Positions 8,401 through 19,497 of a stretch of DNA of 25,000 nucleotides are shown here, piece after piece; positions within the stretch are counted from its first letter, which is position 1; each line of letters opens with the position of its first letter. The notes under the pieces were generated by a model, which saw only the letters and a list, made by a program, of their open reading frames with translations, was not told where the DNA came from and did no database searches. Position numbers and translations under genes: made by a program. This DNA is from Cristatella mucedo (lineage: Eukaryota > Bryozoa > Phylactolaemata > Cristatellidae), in assembly GCA_009760855.2 (NCBI GenBank), contig WPIO01000029.1, positions 1,455,001 to 1,480,000 on the forward strand, in the 5' to 3' direction.

Positions 8401-8969
8401 TGCCTACTGTGAGGTGCCAGCTGTTAATTGCGGTACTGAACATATACCTGTAAAAAGGCACCAGTTTAAAATGAGGCTATACTTCAACAGCGTCTAAATA
8501 ACTTAGGAGCGAAATACCTGCCGTCTGTACACATTGGAAAAGTTTTGGATACCGCACGGCGAAGCAGCTCTTTAATGACAGAGTGCAATTTAAGCGAGCT
8601 AAGCTCATGCGGCTGGATTTAGTGACATGGCGGTCCACTCAGCGGCGTCCCTAGCCACTCATGCCACGGCAAGCTACCCCGCCCGAGCAGCGATAGCCCG
8701 TATGTGTCTTGTATATCAGCAAGCCAAGCTTGACATGAAGTGCCACTAATCGGTTGCGAAAGGCCGCTTTGTGGCACACCAAACGCAATTAGTTGCCACC
8801 GTGCAGACGAAACTAGCAACGACGGCCGTGGGAGAGTTGTCAGTAATTATCAGTTTCTTGGAATTCTTAGCATGCTCAGCATTACGAAACTGCAGTCAAG
8901 AGCCACATCACTACGGTGCTGCACTGGCTAGCTGCAGCAGGGGTGCATGGGGAAGTATGGGGCTGCGGT
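8401..8969. other. intergenic, nothing recognised
   Basis: No domain, splice-site-flanked exon, RNA gene or family repeat was recognised. Open frames here are short and unremarkable. Confidence 0.5.
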
Positions 8970-8982
8970 CACAGAGAGAGTT

Positions 8983-9014
<32 letters not shown>

Positions 9015-9060
9015 TAAGAGGAGAGAGAGAGAGAGAGAGAGGGCAAAAGATGGCAAGCCG
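8970..9060. repeat. GA-rich microsatellite, interrupted
   Basis: Several GA runs are broken by TTAGAGAG, AGAAGAG and ATAAGAGG interruptions. It forms one purine-rich stretch on the plus strand. Confidence 0.9.
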
Positions 9061-9111
9061 ATAGAGAGATAGGCAAGGAGAAAAAAGCACGAAGACAAAT
9101 AAGAGAAAATG

Positions 9112-9175
9112 TATGATATATATCCTTTGTATAGCGCATCATGAGTGCTAAATCTCTACCCAGGTGCTTTACAAC
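9112..9175 (-). mobile_element. LINE-A/SINE-2-type 3' tail, diverged
   Basis: Minus-strand sequence reads GTAAAGCACCTGGGTAGAGA, then TTTAGCACTC, then GCGCTATACAAAGGA. It matches the shared tail (AAGCRCCTRRAWAGAGATTA ... GGCGCTWTATAAA) with several mismatches. No body is recognisable upstream. Confidence 0.55.
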
Positions 9176-9449
9176 TCGTTAGTAGAGGAACTTTAGCCAA
9201 GAGCTTGTGACCCACACTGTACTATGCTTAGACAAGCGTGTAAAAGTAAAAATATCATGCTTAGGCAAAATGCTTAACAAAACAAGAAGACACAGGGAGC
9301 CACCCTATTAGTAGGGCCTCTAGCTAGTAAAATGGTCTGAAACGTGTGCATGTGATCACGAACAGCACCGGGAGCCAAAGAGTTCGCTGGGGCGACTGTG
9401 AAGACGATTAGAGGTTAAATGGAAGGGAAATGAGCAAAGTGAAATTAGT

Positions 9450-9796
9450 CAAATATAAATAGAGCGGGGCAGACGAGAGAACAAAGAAGGGGCTGCGTTT
9501 GAGAGGGAAAGAAGATAGTATAGAAATATTAGAGAAAAATGGATGCTATTAGAAGAGATAAGACCGGGGTCGAAGGGAAGAAAAAGAAAAGAGGAAGCAA
9601 TGGGGAGATAGAGGAGGGAAGTGAGAGGAGGTGAGAAGAGAAGAGAGGAGAAGTAAGGACAGGAGAGAAGAGGAGAAGAGAAGAGGGAAGTGAGAGGAGG
9701 TGAGAAGAGAAGAGAGGAGAGGGGGTGAGAGGAGGGAAGAGGAGAGGGGAGAAGTAGAAAGATGAAAGATGGCAAAGAGGGTGGTGATTAGAGACG

Positions 9797-9862
<66 letters not shown>
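9450..9862. repeat. purine-rich block ending in (GA)n
   Basis: Plus-strand purine-rich sequence with a duplicated segment (AGGGAAGTGAGAGGAGGTGA plus flank, starting at 9615 and again at 9684, a 69-bp period). It ends in a pure (GA)n run at about 9802-9862. Long Ser/Leu/Pro frames on the minus strand are artefacts of this composition. Confidence 0.95.
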
Positions 9863-9866
<4 letters not shown>

Positions 9867-9989
9867 AAAGAGACCCGAAGTCGAAAGCAAGTAAGTTGCA
9901 TAACGGAACGAACATGTTGAAAAGAAATGCCAGAGAAAGCGGCAGGCCGTACTACAAAGTCAGGCAACGGCAAGGCCGCAGTCGCGAGG

Positions 9990-10990
9990 GAGACGGGCTA
10001 AGCTTTCGCGTTTCACCAGCCGAAGCCGCTCCGGCAACGGCGGCAGTGCAGGCGTGGCGGAGGCGAGTACGAGGCTCGTGAAGCGAAGCGTGGCTCAATT
10101 CGCCCGCGGGGCCGCTGAGCTTCGGTCGCTCGAGAGGCGCCTAATCGACGACAGCAGGTCGATCGGCAGATGGCGAATCGCGGAACGCGCGGGCTTTTCT
10201 GAGGAGAGATGCGCAGCACCGAGCGTCAGCCGCTGGGCACCTGCACCCGCGCCCGCCAGGCGCTGAGCTCGCTCGCTCGCTCGCTCGCTCGCGCTTTCAT
10301 TCCACGGACCCAGCGTGGGGCCTGTAGGCCGCGGGCGCTGCCGCCGCGGCGGCTCGTCTTGTGACCGCCGCGCATTGCCGCGCCCGCGGCTCGCGAGTGA
10401 CTGGTGTTCAGGAATCCCAGAACAAATGGCTGTGACGTAAATGCCCAGCCACCTTCCGCCGCCCGGCGAGCGCCCGCTCCGGCGCTCGCCGCTCACTCGA
10501 CCGCTGCCGCCGCCTCATGTCCGCAGGGCAGCTCACGCATGCGTGCCGCGGCAGCGGCGGCGGCGGAGGAGGAGGCTGGTCAGGCCAGGAGGAGCGGCCG
10601 CATGCCGGTCGACCGAGCATGCGAGCCGGGCATGCCATTCTTTGGACGACCTCTGCATTAGGTGGCAATGACCTAATGGGGGCGCTGATGGGCTGCCTCG
10701 GGGCGCCCGAGCGGCGGCGTCCTCTTGGCATCCTTATCTCATCTCACCTGGCCAGGTGTCGTCGTTGTGTTGCGCTCGCTGCCGTGGCTATCGGTGCAGC
10801 CTCCGGGCCGCTCTACGCGACGACGCGTACACCGCCGCGCACAAGCGAGGCATCAGCGGACGTCTGCCGGCTGGCCTTCCAATATGTCTACCAGCTAGCC
10901 AGGAGCAGGCAGGACATTCGCCGGCGAATAGAGAGGCCACTATGGCAGGCCAGAGGATAAATTCGAGTACTCTCCCGCGGTGGCGTTAGC
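9990..10990. other. GC/CpG-rich island without a recognised gene
   Basis: A block about 1 kb long, rich in CpG, with a (GCTC)n run at about 10266-10291 and GGC/GAG triplet runs at 10550-10580. Several frames stay open in both directions, but none shows a domain or clear exon. It could be an unmethylated promoter or regulatory island, or an untranslated first exon. That is inference from base composition only. Confidence 0.5.
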
Positions 10991-10999
10991 CGCCCAGCG

Positions 11000-11690
11000 G
11001 CGACGACAGTGAGGCGCCTCAAGAGGTCCGTGTATACAGAATAGAGGAAGACTCGGCCGCCAGGCGACGATTCGCCAAGCTATCGCCATTTGGCAAGAGC
11101 AGCAGGCAAAGCTGCGGCAGCAGCTCAAGCGCACCTAGGCACAAGCACGCCCTTATGTAAGCTATGACGTGTCTCCTAGGCATAAATTGACAAGAGTCAC
11201 TGATATGTGACCAGAACCCGCCCTGTCAAATTTCGGGCGAACTAAAGCTCCGTTAAAAAATTGGCTGGCTAGCTTAAGCCGGCTTGCTAACCAACGTTAG
11301 CCAGCTCACTTATACTCAAGAGCTCGCGTGCAAGGGGCCTTGGCTGCATGCATACGTGCATGCATACGTACATACATAGCTACTGCTCGGCTGGCAGCTA
11401 ATGCCGTGCTCTAGAATTGAGAAAGCAAGTAAAGGCAAGCTGTTTGAATGTTAGATGAAAGTCAAACCCGACTGTACTTCTGCATGCTTTCTGCACGAGT
11501 AACCTCAAGCTTGCTGTAATGTTAAGGATGCCTCCTAAGGTTTTACATAGATATCATACGACCTGGCATCTATAGGCTGAGAAAGGTGCACCTCGGCATC
11601 TAATCTCTACGCATGCGCTCATCAATATCTATACTCTCTGTGCGCTTGCTAGCAAATCGATAATTACACTTTTATCATTTGGTGGGGGCT
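11000..11690. other. intergenic; one short direct repeat
   Basis: No gene recognised. At 11345-11379 the 12-mer TGCATGCATACG occurs twice and is followed by a related TACATACATAG. The run is alternating purine-pyrimidine. Confidence 0.5.
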
Positions 11691-11691
11691 C

Positions 11692-11825
11692 CATAAAAAT
11701 TGCCCTCCACTGCGGGAGGGGGGCAGGCCTTCATAAAATTGTCTTCCACTTCGAGGACTTTTATAAAAATTGTCCTGTATCGCCGGGGTGTCTTCATAAA
11801 AATTGTCCTCTACTTCGCGGGGGAT
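11692..11825. repeat. four-copy tandem repeat, 30-40 bp unit
   Basis: Four units begin with CATAAAAATTGTCCTC-like sequence at 11692, 11732, 11762 and 11795, each followed by a GC-rich TACTTCGCGGGG-type segment. Spacings of 40, 30 and 33 bp, and one lost A in the second unit, do not preserve a frame. The minus-strand open frame across it (to about 12191) reads NFY/QFY-type repeats but shows no other domain. Confidence 0.85.
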
Positions 11826-12002
11826 AACCGTAAAATGGCGTAGTTGAGTCACATCTCGAAAAATCTTGTATTCTTGAGGTATAGCAATTCTCACATTGGC
11901 GAGATATTTTACAGAAACGACAACGCGGCAAGAGCTACTCTTAGTGAGTAAAGCCACGTGTGTTTGGCGAAGTTGACTTTCCTTGCTCTGCCTGATTCTA
12001 TT

Positions 12003-12066
12003 GCCTGAGGGGTCAGTTGGTAGATTGAGCTCATCATTTCGCCGACGTTCAAATCTTGGCGCTCTC
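12003..12066 (+). other. degenerate tRNA-like sequence
   Basis: A D-arm-like GGTCAGTTGGTAGA and a T-arm-like GACGTTCAAATCTTGGC are correctly ordered, resembling Pol III A and B boxes. No good acceptor stem is visible. It is either a tRNA pseudogene or the head of an unrecognised SINE. Confidence 0.3.
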
Positions 12067-12302
12067 TCAATCTCGACGCTGGCTTTGAATGTTCCTTGCT
12101 CCTGCCTCGGCACTTTCGTGCTCTTTCGCTTATGCCTCGGTATGGGTACGATGTCTTGAGAACAACTCTCTGGGAAGTCTGGTGAATTCAATCACCACCA
12201 CGCTTTGGTTATTTCGCATTCCTTTTAAGTCTATTGAAATCGCTATTTCTCGTCACTCGTTCATCATTCGTGTGAATTTCTAAGTTCCTTGTGTATTTTA
12301 AA

Positions 12303-12480
12303 GAAAGACGCGTCTGGCACACTAGGTAAGGCGGTTGCTTTTCACGGCCTCGGTCCCTACGTCGTGGGTTCGAATCCTACGGTAGGCGATCCTTTATTAC
12401 CACTGCAAGCGGTGGTGATAGCCGTCAAGGCTCTTCTGTCACTAGACAAAAGAGACTGTTGAATCAGCTTGTAAACAAAC
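12303..12480 (+). mobile_element. SINE-1, nearly complete copy
   Basis: The tRNA-like head has an A-box region (CACTAGGTAAGGCGGTTGC) and a B box (GTGGGTTCGAATCCTACGG). The body is CCTTTATTACCACTGCAAGC, then GGTGGTGATAGCCGTCAAGG, then CTCTTCTGTC, and the end is GTTGAATCAGCTTG followed by (TAAACAAACAAAC). Head and body align with copies at 15296, 15863, 20928 and 23140. It codes for nothing; mobility would depend on a LINE-encoded enzyme. Confidence 0.85.
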
Positions 12481-15295
12481 AAACAATTATTTCTTATGTG
12501 AACTCGGTACCTTTGAAAGAATGAACACAGTGATGTGGTCAATTCATCGTGCTTCAGTTTCCATCCATTGCAATTCTTTCAGCAAAGAGGATCTAGAGCA
12601 GACGAAGGAGGGGCTGGGGCCGAAGCTAGTTGGTTCTCGCACACACCACTTTATGCTTGCTTTCGTGCAGCTGAGCACTCTGGGTAGATTCCAGCGCTAT
12701 CAGCCAAGGTAGCTGTGCGAAGCCACTCAGACTCCATGACGCTCGGGTTCGCTCATCTGCAGCACTTCGTGTCCTGCTTAGCAGCGAGTCTCGAATATAA
12801 ACTAGGACAGCAGACGTCAGTCAGGATTGCCCGCTGGCTGGCTGAGGCGCTGTGGGAGAGAGGGGCGCGTGCGTAAGTCAGTCCTTTCACTTTCCCAATC
12901 GCCGGCTTTCCTGCTACAGCCCACGGTCGGCGGGTGGGATGCCCTACGTTTGGCCAGTCGATACGCCGAAAGTCAACAGCTGGCTCACAAACTCTCAAGG
13001 ACGCAGACTAGCTCTCGAGGACAGAAACTAATTCTTTCGAGGACGGGGCTGACGAGGCGATCGCCTGTATCTATCTAGCGCCAAGTCGCCTAGTTGAATG
13101 AGGCTAGGTGGACGACTCGGGCAGTGAGAGGCCTCGCCGCTTAAGAGGGATGCGTGGAGGACTTTCGAGGCAGCGGTTGGCGCTTGCCATTTTAAGGCAA
13201 TAATTCCAGATGACAGGTCATATGTTAGAAGTAAAGAGTGCTCAGAGCTTAGCAAAAGAAGGTCTCGTCTAAACGACCGAATAGAGACTCCTGCTTTCTT
13301 CATTCATTCCTTGATATCGCATTGCTAGGCTGCCATCACATTCCGTCCAGTTCTTACAATCGTCAGCGCGAAGCACGTGGGCAGCAGGTCTGAACAGTAA
13401 GCGACTTATGAGCAGCGTGCCATTCCGTCTCCTGCTACAAACGGCCTGATGAGGAGTGCAAATCGCAAGTCTTTCAGTCGACACGCAAGCGGTGGCTGCG
13501 CATAGATTAAAAGTACGCAGCGATCTCATCTTTCGTCACCATTAAAACGTTACGTCTAGCAGCGGTGAATACCTCGTGTATTTCGACGGAACTTGCCAGA
13601 ACAATGCGCTCGGGGTGATGCCCGCGCTGAGCGGATGCGTCCAATGCCCCGCCTTCCTCCGCTGACTCCCACGGACTCCCACCCCCATTGTAAATCAATT
13701 AACCGGCACCGCAGCGTTGGCGTGTCACATCACTCGGCGCCCGAGCACGCTGGCTGGCTGCGTGCTGAAACGATCGAGGAGCGACGGCGAGCGGGCAGTC
13801 CGCCCTCGATGCTTAGGTAGAGAGCCGCTCCATCAGAGGGGACCGCGAAACTACACCCATCACCGCCATTTCTTTCTCAACATACAGCAGCATGGTGTTG
13901 TTGAGCTAACCTGAGCCAGTCGACGGTCGCTCCAGTACGCTGAACGCACGTTCAGCCTAGGGTGGTTGACACTGGCCCTGTCAGAATCAGTCGCATCAGT
14001 TTGCGCAGCAGGTCATTGCCGGCAACGGGTCGACGCGACTCTTAACGGAAAGCATACCGAGAGTTCGTCGGTGCCGAGTTCGAATCAGTAGCCCTATGAA
14101 AGTTGTAAAGCTCCTGTCAAGAGGATCATTTTCATCTCACGGACTAATGCTGATGGTTGCTATTGCTGTTTTAGTTCCGAGACCACCGCTACGTGCTCTC
14201 CACGGAGTCTCAGATCAGGACAAAGCATGGACGTTGCCCTTTTCCACGCTGTCTCCCGCGGGCGGTGTGAGCGAATCTCAGATGGTGGTACTAGGCGGTG
14301 GTGCTCTGCCGGGAGACTGTGAAATGCAGCGCTGTTGTGCTGTTAGAATACACTCGGCAACAGCTGGGCTATGGAAGTGGCAGTTTATTGTGGACAGGTT
14401 AGTCGCTAGTCACGCCAGGCGCTGCTTTACGTAGCACATGCCGATCCTATCAGTTTAAACTAAATGAGCGCCCGAAATTCAGGTTTAACGGATGCATCCG
14501 GCAGCCTGCGATCGATAGCAATTCCACAGAGCCGGAAGGCAGACCGCCACACCGCAGCAAGATACGAGTGGCTAGCAGTGTAGCCATCTTAACAAACCTG
14601 GAGTCCAAATTACACTTAGCTGTTCGTCACCGTAGGTTAGGTCTCTCGTTCTCCCGAAGCGTAGCCTTTCGCTTCAGCTTCTGAAACTGATGCCCCGGAC
14701 TCTTTCAGGAACCTTCCTTTTCCCCTCTCTCCCATCTGAGCTTTCGAACTACGACGTGGCAGTTATTCTCTAGGATCCCAATCTCAATGACCATCCCCTC
14801 AATGACCATCATGGCTCATCCGCCTACTTAATTCAGCCCAAACCCTATCTTGATAGTGTTCTTGCACTTGCCTACCAGTCTAGCATCTGATTTTATGTAT
14901 CGTATCGGTCGGCCTACTCCCCAGACAGTGTCGTCTGCCAATATGTTCGCTTCTAGCACCAGAGTATTCTAACCTCCGATTAGGTCTCGCTGTTGGATCA
15001 GCGACATCGCTCTCGCCGATTTAAGTAGTTGGTACCAGCGGATCTTCCTGGCAAGATTTTCGCCCCTGGTTGCTCCGGTAGCCCTAGTCAAAACCCACTT
15101 AAGTAACGGCCCACATCGCGGCTATCCCTGAGAGCTGCTCCCGTGCAGACCTGGGGTATGGCAACTGCCCACGGCCCCCTTGGCTCCACCACTGCGTCAG
15201 GCCGTTAGCAAACTTTTTACTGGTAGCTTTGTCTTACTCTAGCTGCCGCTAGAGCCACATTACTCTCAATTTAGTTCACATCTCTGCCTTAAAAA
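12481..15295. other. intergenic, no gene recognised
   Basis: Nearly 3 kb of mixed composition with no recognisable domain, RNA gene or family repeat. A B-box-like GAGTTCGAATCA at about 14078 is isolated. An open frame of 112 codons at 14096-14434 starts with a hydrophobic segment but matches no family and has stops on both sides. Confidence 0.5.
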
Positions 15296-15456
15296 GAGTA
15301 GCTTGACAGCCTTATTTGCACAGCGGCAGAAGAGCCTTCACACTATCGCCACCGCTTGCAGTGGTCAATAAAGAATTGACCTCTGTACGACTCGAACCCA
15401 CGACCCGGATCGTGATGAAGGAGCACGTTAGCACCCTGGGCTAAGACCCACGGGCA
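15296..15456 (-). mobile_element. SINE-1, nearly complete copy
   Basis: On the minus strand: A-box-like CTTAGCCCAGGGTGCTAACG, B-box GTCGTGGGTTCGAGTC, body TCTTTATTGACCACTGCAAG then CGGTGGCGATAGTGTGAAGG, CTCTTCTGCCGCTGTGCAAA, and the end AGGCTGTCAAGCTA. It is collinear with the copy at 12303. Confidence 0.85.
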
Positions 15457-15862
15457 AGCAGCCATCACTGCAAATCCGAGATGCACAGAGATGCCTGGGT
15501 GGCCATGTTGGTCACTAGGTAGGAGCAGGTGGCTAAAGCTCGAATGATGATCGACGCAGTGCAGTGGAACCGGGCGCTCAGCATTCTTCTGGTTTGTCCT
15601 TAGCTGCAGCAATGCCCAGAAAGAGCGCCTTCTGCCAAAGTAGGGGCCGCAGCTATTCAACCTTGCACACGCACCTGCAACCCTGTCCCCAGCACTGATT
15701 CGTGACAGCTCAGACAGACTCGGACACTGACAAGAGTTTCTCTACAACGATCCAAACAGTCGGGTCGTCTGCTTTGGGTTTCAGTCTCTGGCACCAGTCA
15801 AATTAGCATGAAGGCATTGCTGCCACCTCAACCGTTCGTCAACTGGCCGTATTAAATATTAG

Positions 15863-16018
15863 CTGTTTTAGCAACCTCATTAAAACAGCAGCAGAAAGGC
15901 CTTAATGGCTGCCACCACTGCTTGCAGCTGGTAATAAAGGATCGCCCATTGCTGCATTCAAACTCGCGACCTCGGTCGTGAAGAGCGAGCACCTTACCTC
16001 CTGGGCTAGCATGGCCCT
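15863..16018 (-). mobile_element. SINE-1, nearly complete copy
   Basis: Minus-strand sequence has A-box TAGCCCAGGAGGTAAGGTGC, TCGCTCTTCACGACCGAGGT, a B-box-like GTTTGAATGC, body CCTTTATTACCAGCTGCAAG and the end TTTTAATGAGGTTGCTAAAA. It is the second SINE-1 in the same orientation within 600 bp. Confidence 0.8.
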
Positions 16019-16559
16019 AAAGACGTGCAATATAGCGGCTTATCTGAGCTAATATTGCCCCTCCCTCGCGAGTCCAGTAGCTCTGAAGAGCTGAATGTGA
16101 CCCTGCAGCCAAGATTCTGAGTAGCTGAAACGAGGGGCTCCACTCAGTGGTGCCAACGGCAGACGGAGGCAACCGGTTACCCTGCAGGCAGACAAGACTC
16201 ATATCTGCGACCGAAATGGCCACGAAGGCATCGCTGCAACTAAGGGGCACGCGTCCCTTCGGTAGTGATTGTCTGACAACTCAAGCAATCGCTGAGGGGT
16301 TGCTTTATATTACCCTTGCACAGGAAAGGACATACTCTGAGTGTCTCCGAACATTCGCTAAGCTGGTGCGATGATGCAACTATGTCGTCGGTCAACGTGT
16401 TGGACGGCAGGTTGAGATTAGAGCACGCACGAGCTTTTCGCCACCTGGCACCAGCCCGATACTGGCGGTCAAGAGAGTTAAGCAGCCAAAGAAAAAGCCC
16501 CTTCCGTAGTGTCAGCCAACCCTATTGACAGAGGAGCTTGACATTTCAAGCATGCGACA

Positions 16560-16632
16560 CAGTGGCGCTTTTGGCCATTGCTGTTGAACTCGCAGCCTTG
16601 GCCTTACGCGTCAGCTGAGCAAGCACGGCCTT
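16560..16632 (-). mobile_element. probable SINE-1 head fragment
   Basis: Minus-strand sequence GTGCTTGCTCAGCTGACGCG, then AAGGCTGCGAGTTCAACAGC and AATGGCC, aligns loosely with the head and B-box region of other copies. No body is recognisable. Confidence 0.4.
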
Positions 16633-16639
16633 ATTGTTG

Positions 16640-17480
16640 AGCACCAATGCTGTTGGTTCTCATCCGCAAGTAGGCAGGTCGTCAGGTCGGTGGCAGCAAG
16701 AGACCTGATGCGCTTGAACGCAGGGCCTCACTACCGCAGGCAGCACTGTGAGCTCAATTCGCTTCCGTTCCAGTTGGCTGCTCTGTGAGAAACGAGTCGG
16801 GCGATGGTGCCTGGGCCAGAAGCGACCTGAAGGGACACGTCTGACTGCACGGCCGCTCCCGTTATCACCGGGTCGTACCGGCCGTTGGGGCAGACACGCG
16901 ATAAACCCTCGCTAGCCAGGTTTCCAATCTATTCCGGGGCTCTGCCGCAGTGTCCTACGTTGACCTTGGCGTCCTACCTTGACGACTGCCGAGTGCCTGC
17001 AGAGGCGAGGCGTCGGCTGGAGCAGCTCGGTCTGCTGCGACTTAATGGCGGCATCTGGGGACCCCGCTAGGACTCAGCCAGGCTAATTTGCAGGGGCAGC
17101 TGCCGCGGTAAGATCGTTAGAAAGGCGATTGCCCCGAGGTAGCTGAGGTCGGAATCTGGGCCTGGAAGTTGATCTACTCGGCTTCGGTCGGCTCTCCACT
17201 TGCTCGCAGAGCGGTGGCCGCTCCCTCAAAAGGACGAGCTCGCTGTCAGGCAACTACGCAGCTGCCGTACGCGGTGCAGGTCGGGACGACCTTGGGGCAG
17301 CGAGAGCTCTGTGCGGCGGCAGCGTGATCATTATCGCTCAAAATGGGGTGGGGCGCCGATCTTTCGGCTCTCGTGGTTGGGTCCGTCTGCTAAATTCAAT
17401 GGGTGCCTCTACCTCCGTCCATCCGTCCTTTCGCCATCCGCTCTGTCGTTCTGTCCATCAGCAAGTCTCACTGTGACTCC
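16640..17480. other. intergenic, nothing recognised
   Basis: No gene, RNA or family repeat recognised. The sequence becomes pyrimidine-rich towards the CT block. Confidence 0.5.
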
Positions 17481-17499
17481 CTGACTCCCGGCCCATCTC

Positions 17500-18260
<761 letters not shown>

Positions 18261-18845
18261 CTCTCGACCAAAATTCGTCGAGGTTTGGCTGAGCTACCAT
18301 TTCGTGACTCGAAGCATCAGAGCGTCTCTGAGCCGCCGCACTCTATTTCTGACGGCTGCCTGCGATCGAGCGCACGCTTTCGGGTTGTGGCATCCTCGGA
18401 GTGAGTGTACGACGGCCCGTATGCACCACACTCGTAAGTCGGAGAGCTTCGCCCCTCCCCCCATGCACCTTCGACGGTACATCTGCTATCGATGACGCCA
18501 GACCGGGTCATCGAAAATTCAAAACGCAGACGGACGTCGGAGGGAAGGGTGGCAAAGACTGAAACAACGAACGGCCGCCGCGGTAGCTGGGAAGTTCACT
18601 CCTGTTGGTAGCCCGCTCGACGATACCAAGCTCGGCGGGACTTTGGCCCTGCTCCGACGACCGGACATTTGAGTGAGCGGAGGAGGAGCCGGCAGCTGAG
18701 TCAGCCATGGGGCTAGAGTCATGGGGCTATGTCCTTCCCCCGGCGTCGGCCATTGCTAGGGGGTGAGGGGGCGGAAAAGGACGACGAGGCTGGCGAGCGG
18801 TTTTCGCTAGCTGGACAGCTCCCAGGTGCATGCGTCGCCAGTTTT
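18261..18845. other. intergenic, nothing recognised
   Basis: No gene or family repeat recognised between the CT block and the LINE-A 3' end. Confidence 0.5.
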
Positions 18846-19009
18846 GGACAAGATAATAATAATGATACTCTTGATAAAGCGCCCTCCGAGAACTTAATCT
18901 CTTTCTAGGTGCTTTACATTTGCTGCAAAGGGAAATGCAATCGAATGGTAAGCGGTATCATGCTTCATAAACAACATGAATAATATGGTTACGGGTGATA
19001 TCCCGCCGA

Positions 19010-19156
19010 GCTGGTTTGGTCCAGCGGTTAAGGTGCTCGCCCCGACCAAGGTCTGACTGAGGTCGTGGGCTCGAGCCCCGAGGCATATGTGAAGCGCCTG
19101 AATAGAGATTAAGTTCTCTTGGGGCGCTATATAAATGAATTATTTATTTATTTATC
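19010..19156 (+). mobile_element. SINE-2: tRNA-like head fused to a LINE-A-like tail
   Basis: The head has A-box-like TGGTCCAGCGGTTAAGGTGC and B-box-like GTGGGCTCGAGCCCC about 40 bp further on. It joins directly to GTGAAGCGCCTGAATAGAGA, TTAAGTTCTCTTGGGGCGCT and ATATAAATGAAT, and ends in (TTTA)n. The tail closely matches LINE-A 3' ends in the window, which is the known layout of SINEs mobilised by a partner LINE. It sits inside the 3' region of the LINE-A copy, in opposite orientation. Confidence 0.75.
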
Positions 19157-19212
19157 CACAGGATCAGCATGCAAGTGTGGTTAGTGGCCGCAAGCAACAG
19201 TGTCAGCACACA

Positions 19213-19497
19213 TATGTAATGTAATGTAATGAATCTCCGTCCGTAACTTCACAAAGTCATAAAGACCAAGTGGGTGTTACGCATGAGAGTTTTGTATAGC
19301 GAACTCACAGCCTAAGCGGCTTTCGGTACGCATTCGGTAGCCAACAGACTTCGTCTCACGCAACAAAGAGAAAGTGGAAAGCATAGCAGAGTCAGGAGAG
19401 CAGTTGAGGTAGTGAGTAGCATGGAAGTAGCAGCTCAGGACCGCTGAAAACGATGAGCCATAGTCGGCAGTAGGAGAGTAGTTGTCGTTGCGTAAAG
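19213..19497 (-). mobile_element. LINE-B 3' fragment nested in LINE-A
   Basis: Minus-strand sequence (TTACGCAACGACAACTACTC, CTACTGCCGACTATGGC, then TTGTTGCGTGAGACGAAG, GTTGGCTACCGAATGCGTAC and GAAAGCCGCTTAGGCT) is collinear with plus-strand LINE-B at about 21900-22130. It ends in an (ATTAC)n tail at 19213-19232. It is a 5'-truncated insertion. Confidence 0.8.

Noticed and set aside
10054-10960. Multiple open frames in the CpG-rich island
   Set aside because: Open frames coexist on both strands and in several phases; none resembles a known protein.
12303-12380. A functional tRNA gene (A and B boxes present)
   Set aside because: The head continues into the same body as four other copies and lacks a paired acceptor stem; it is the promoter part of a SINE.
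14096-14434. 112-codon frame with a hydrophobic N-terminal stretch like a signal peptide
   Set aside because: No recognisable domain or cysteine pattern and no supporting splice or promoter signals; length is compatible with chance.
19012-19085. A functional tRNA gene
   Set aside because: A and B boxes are visible, but the ends do not pair as an acceptor stem and the sequence runs directly into a LINE-type tail.
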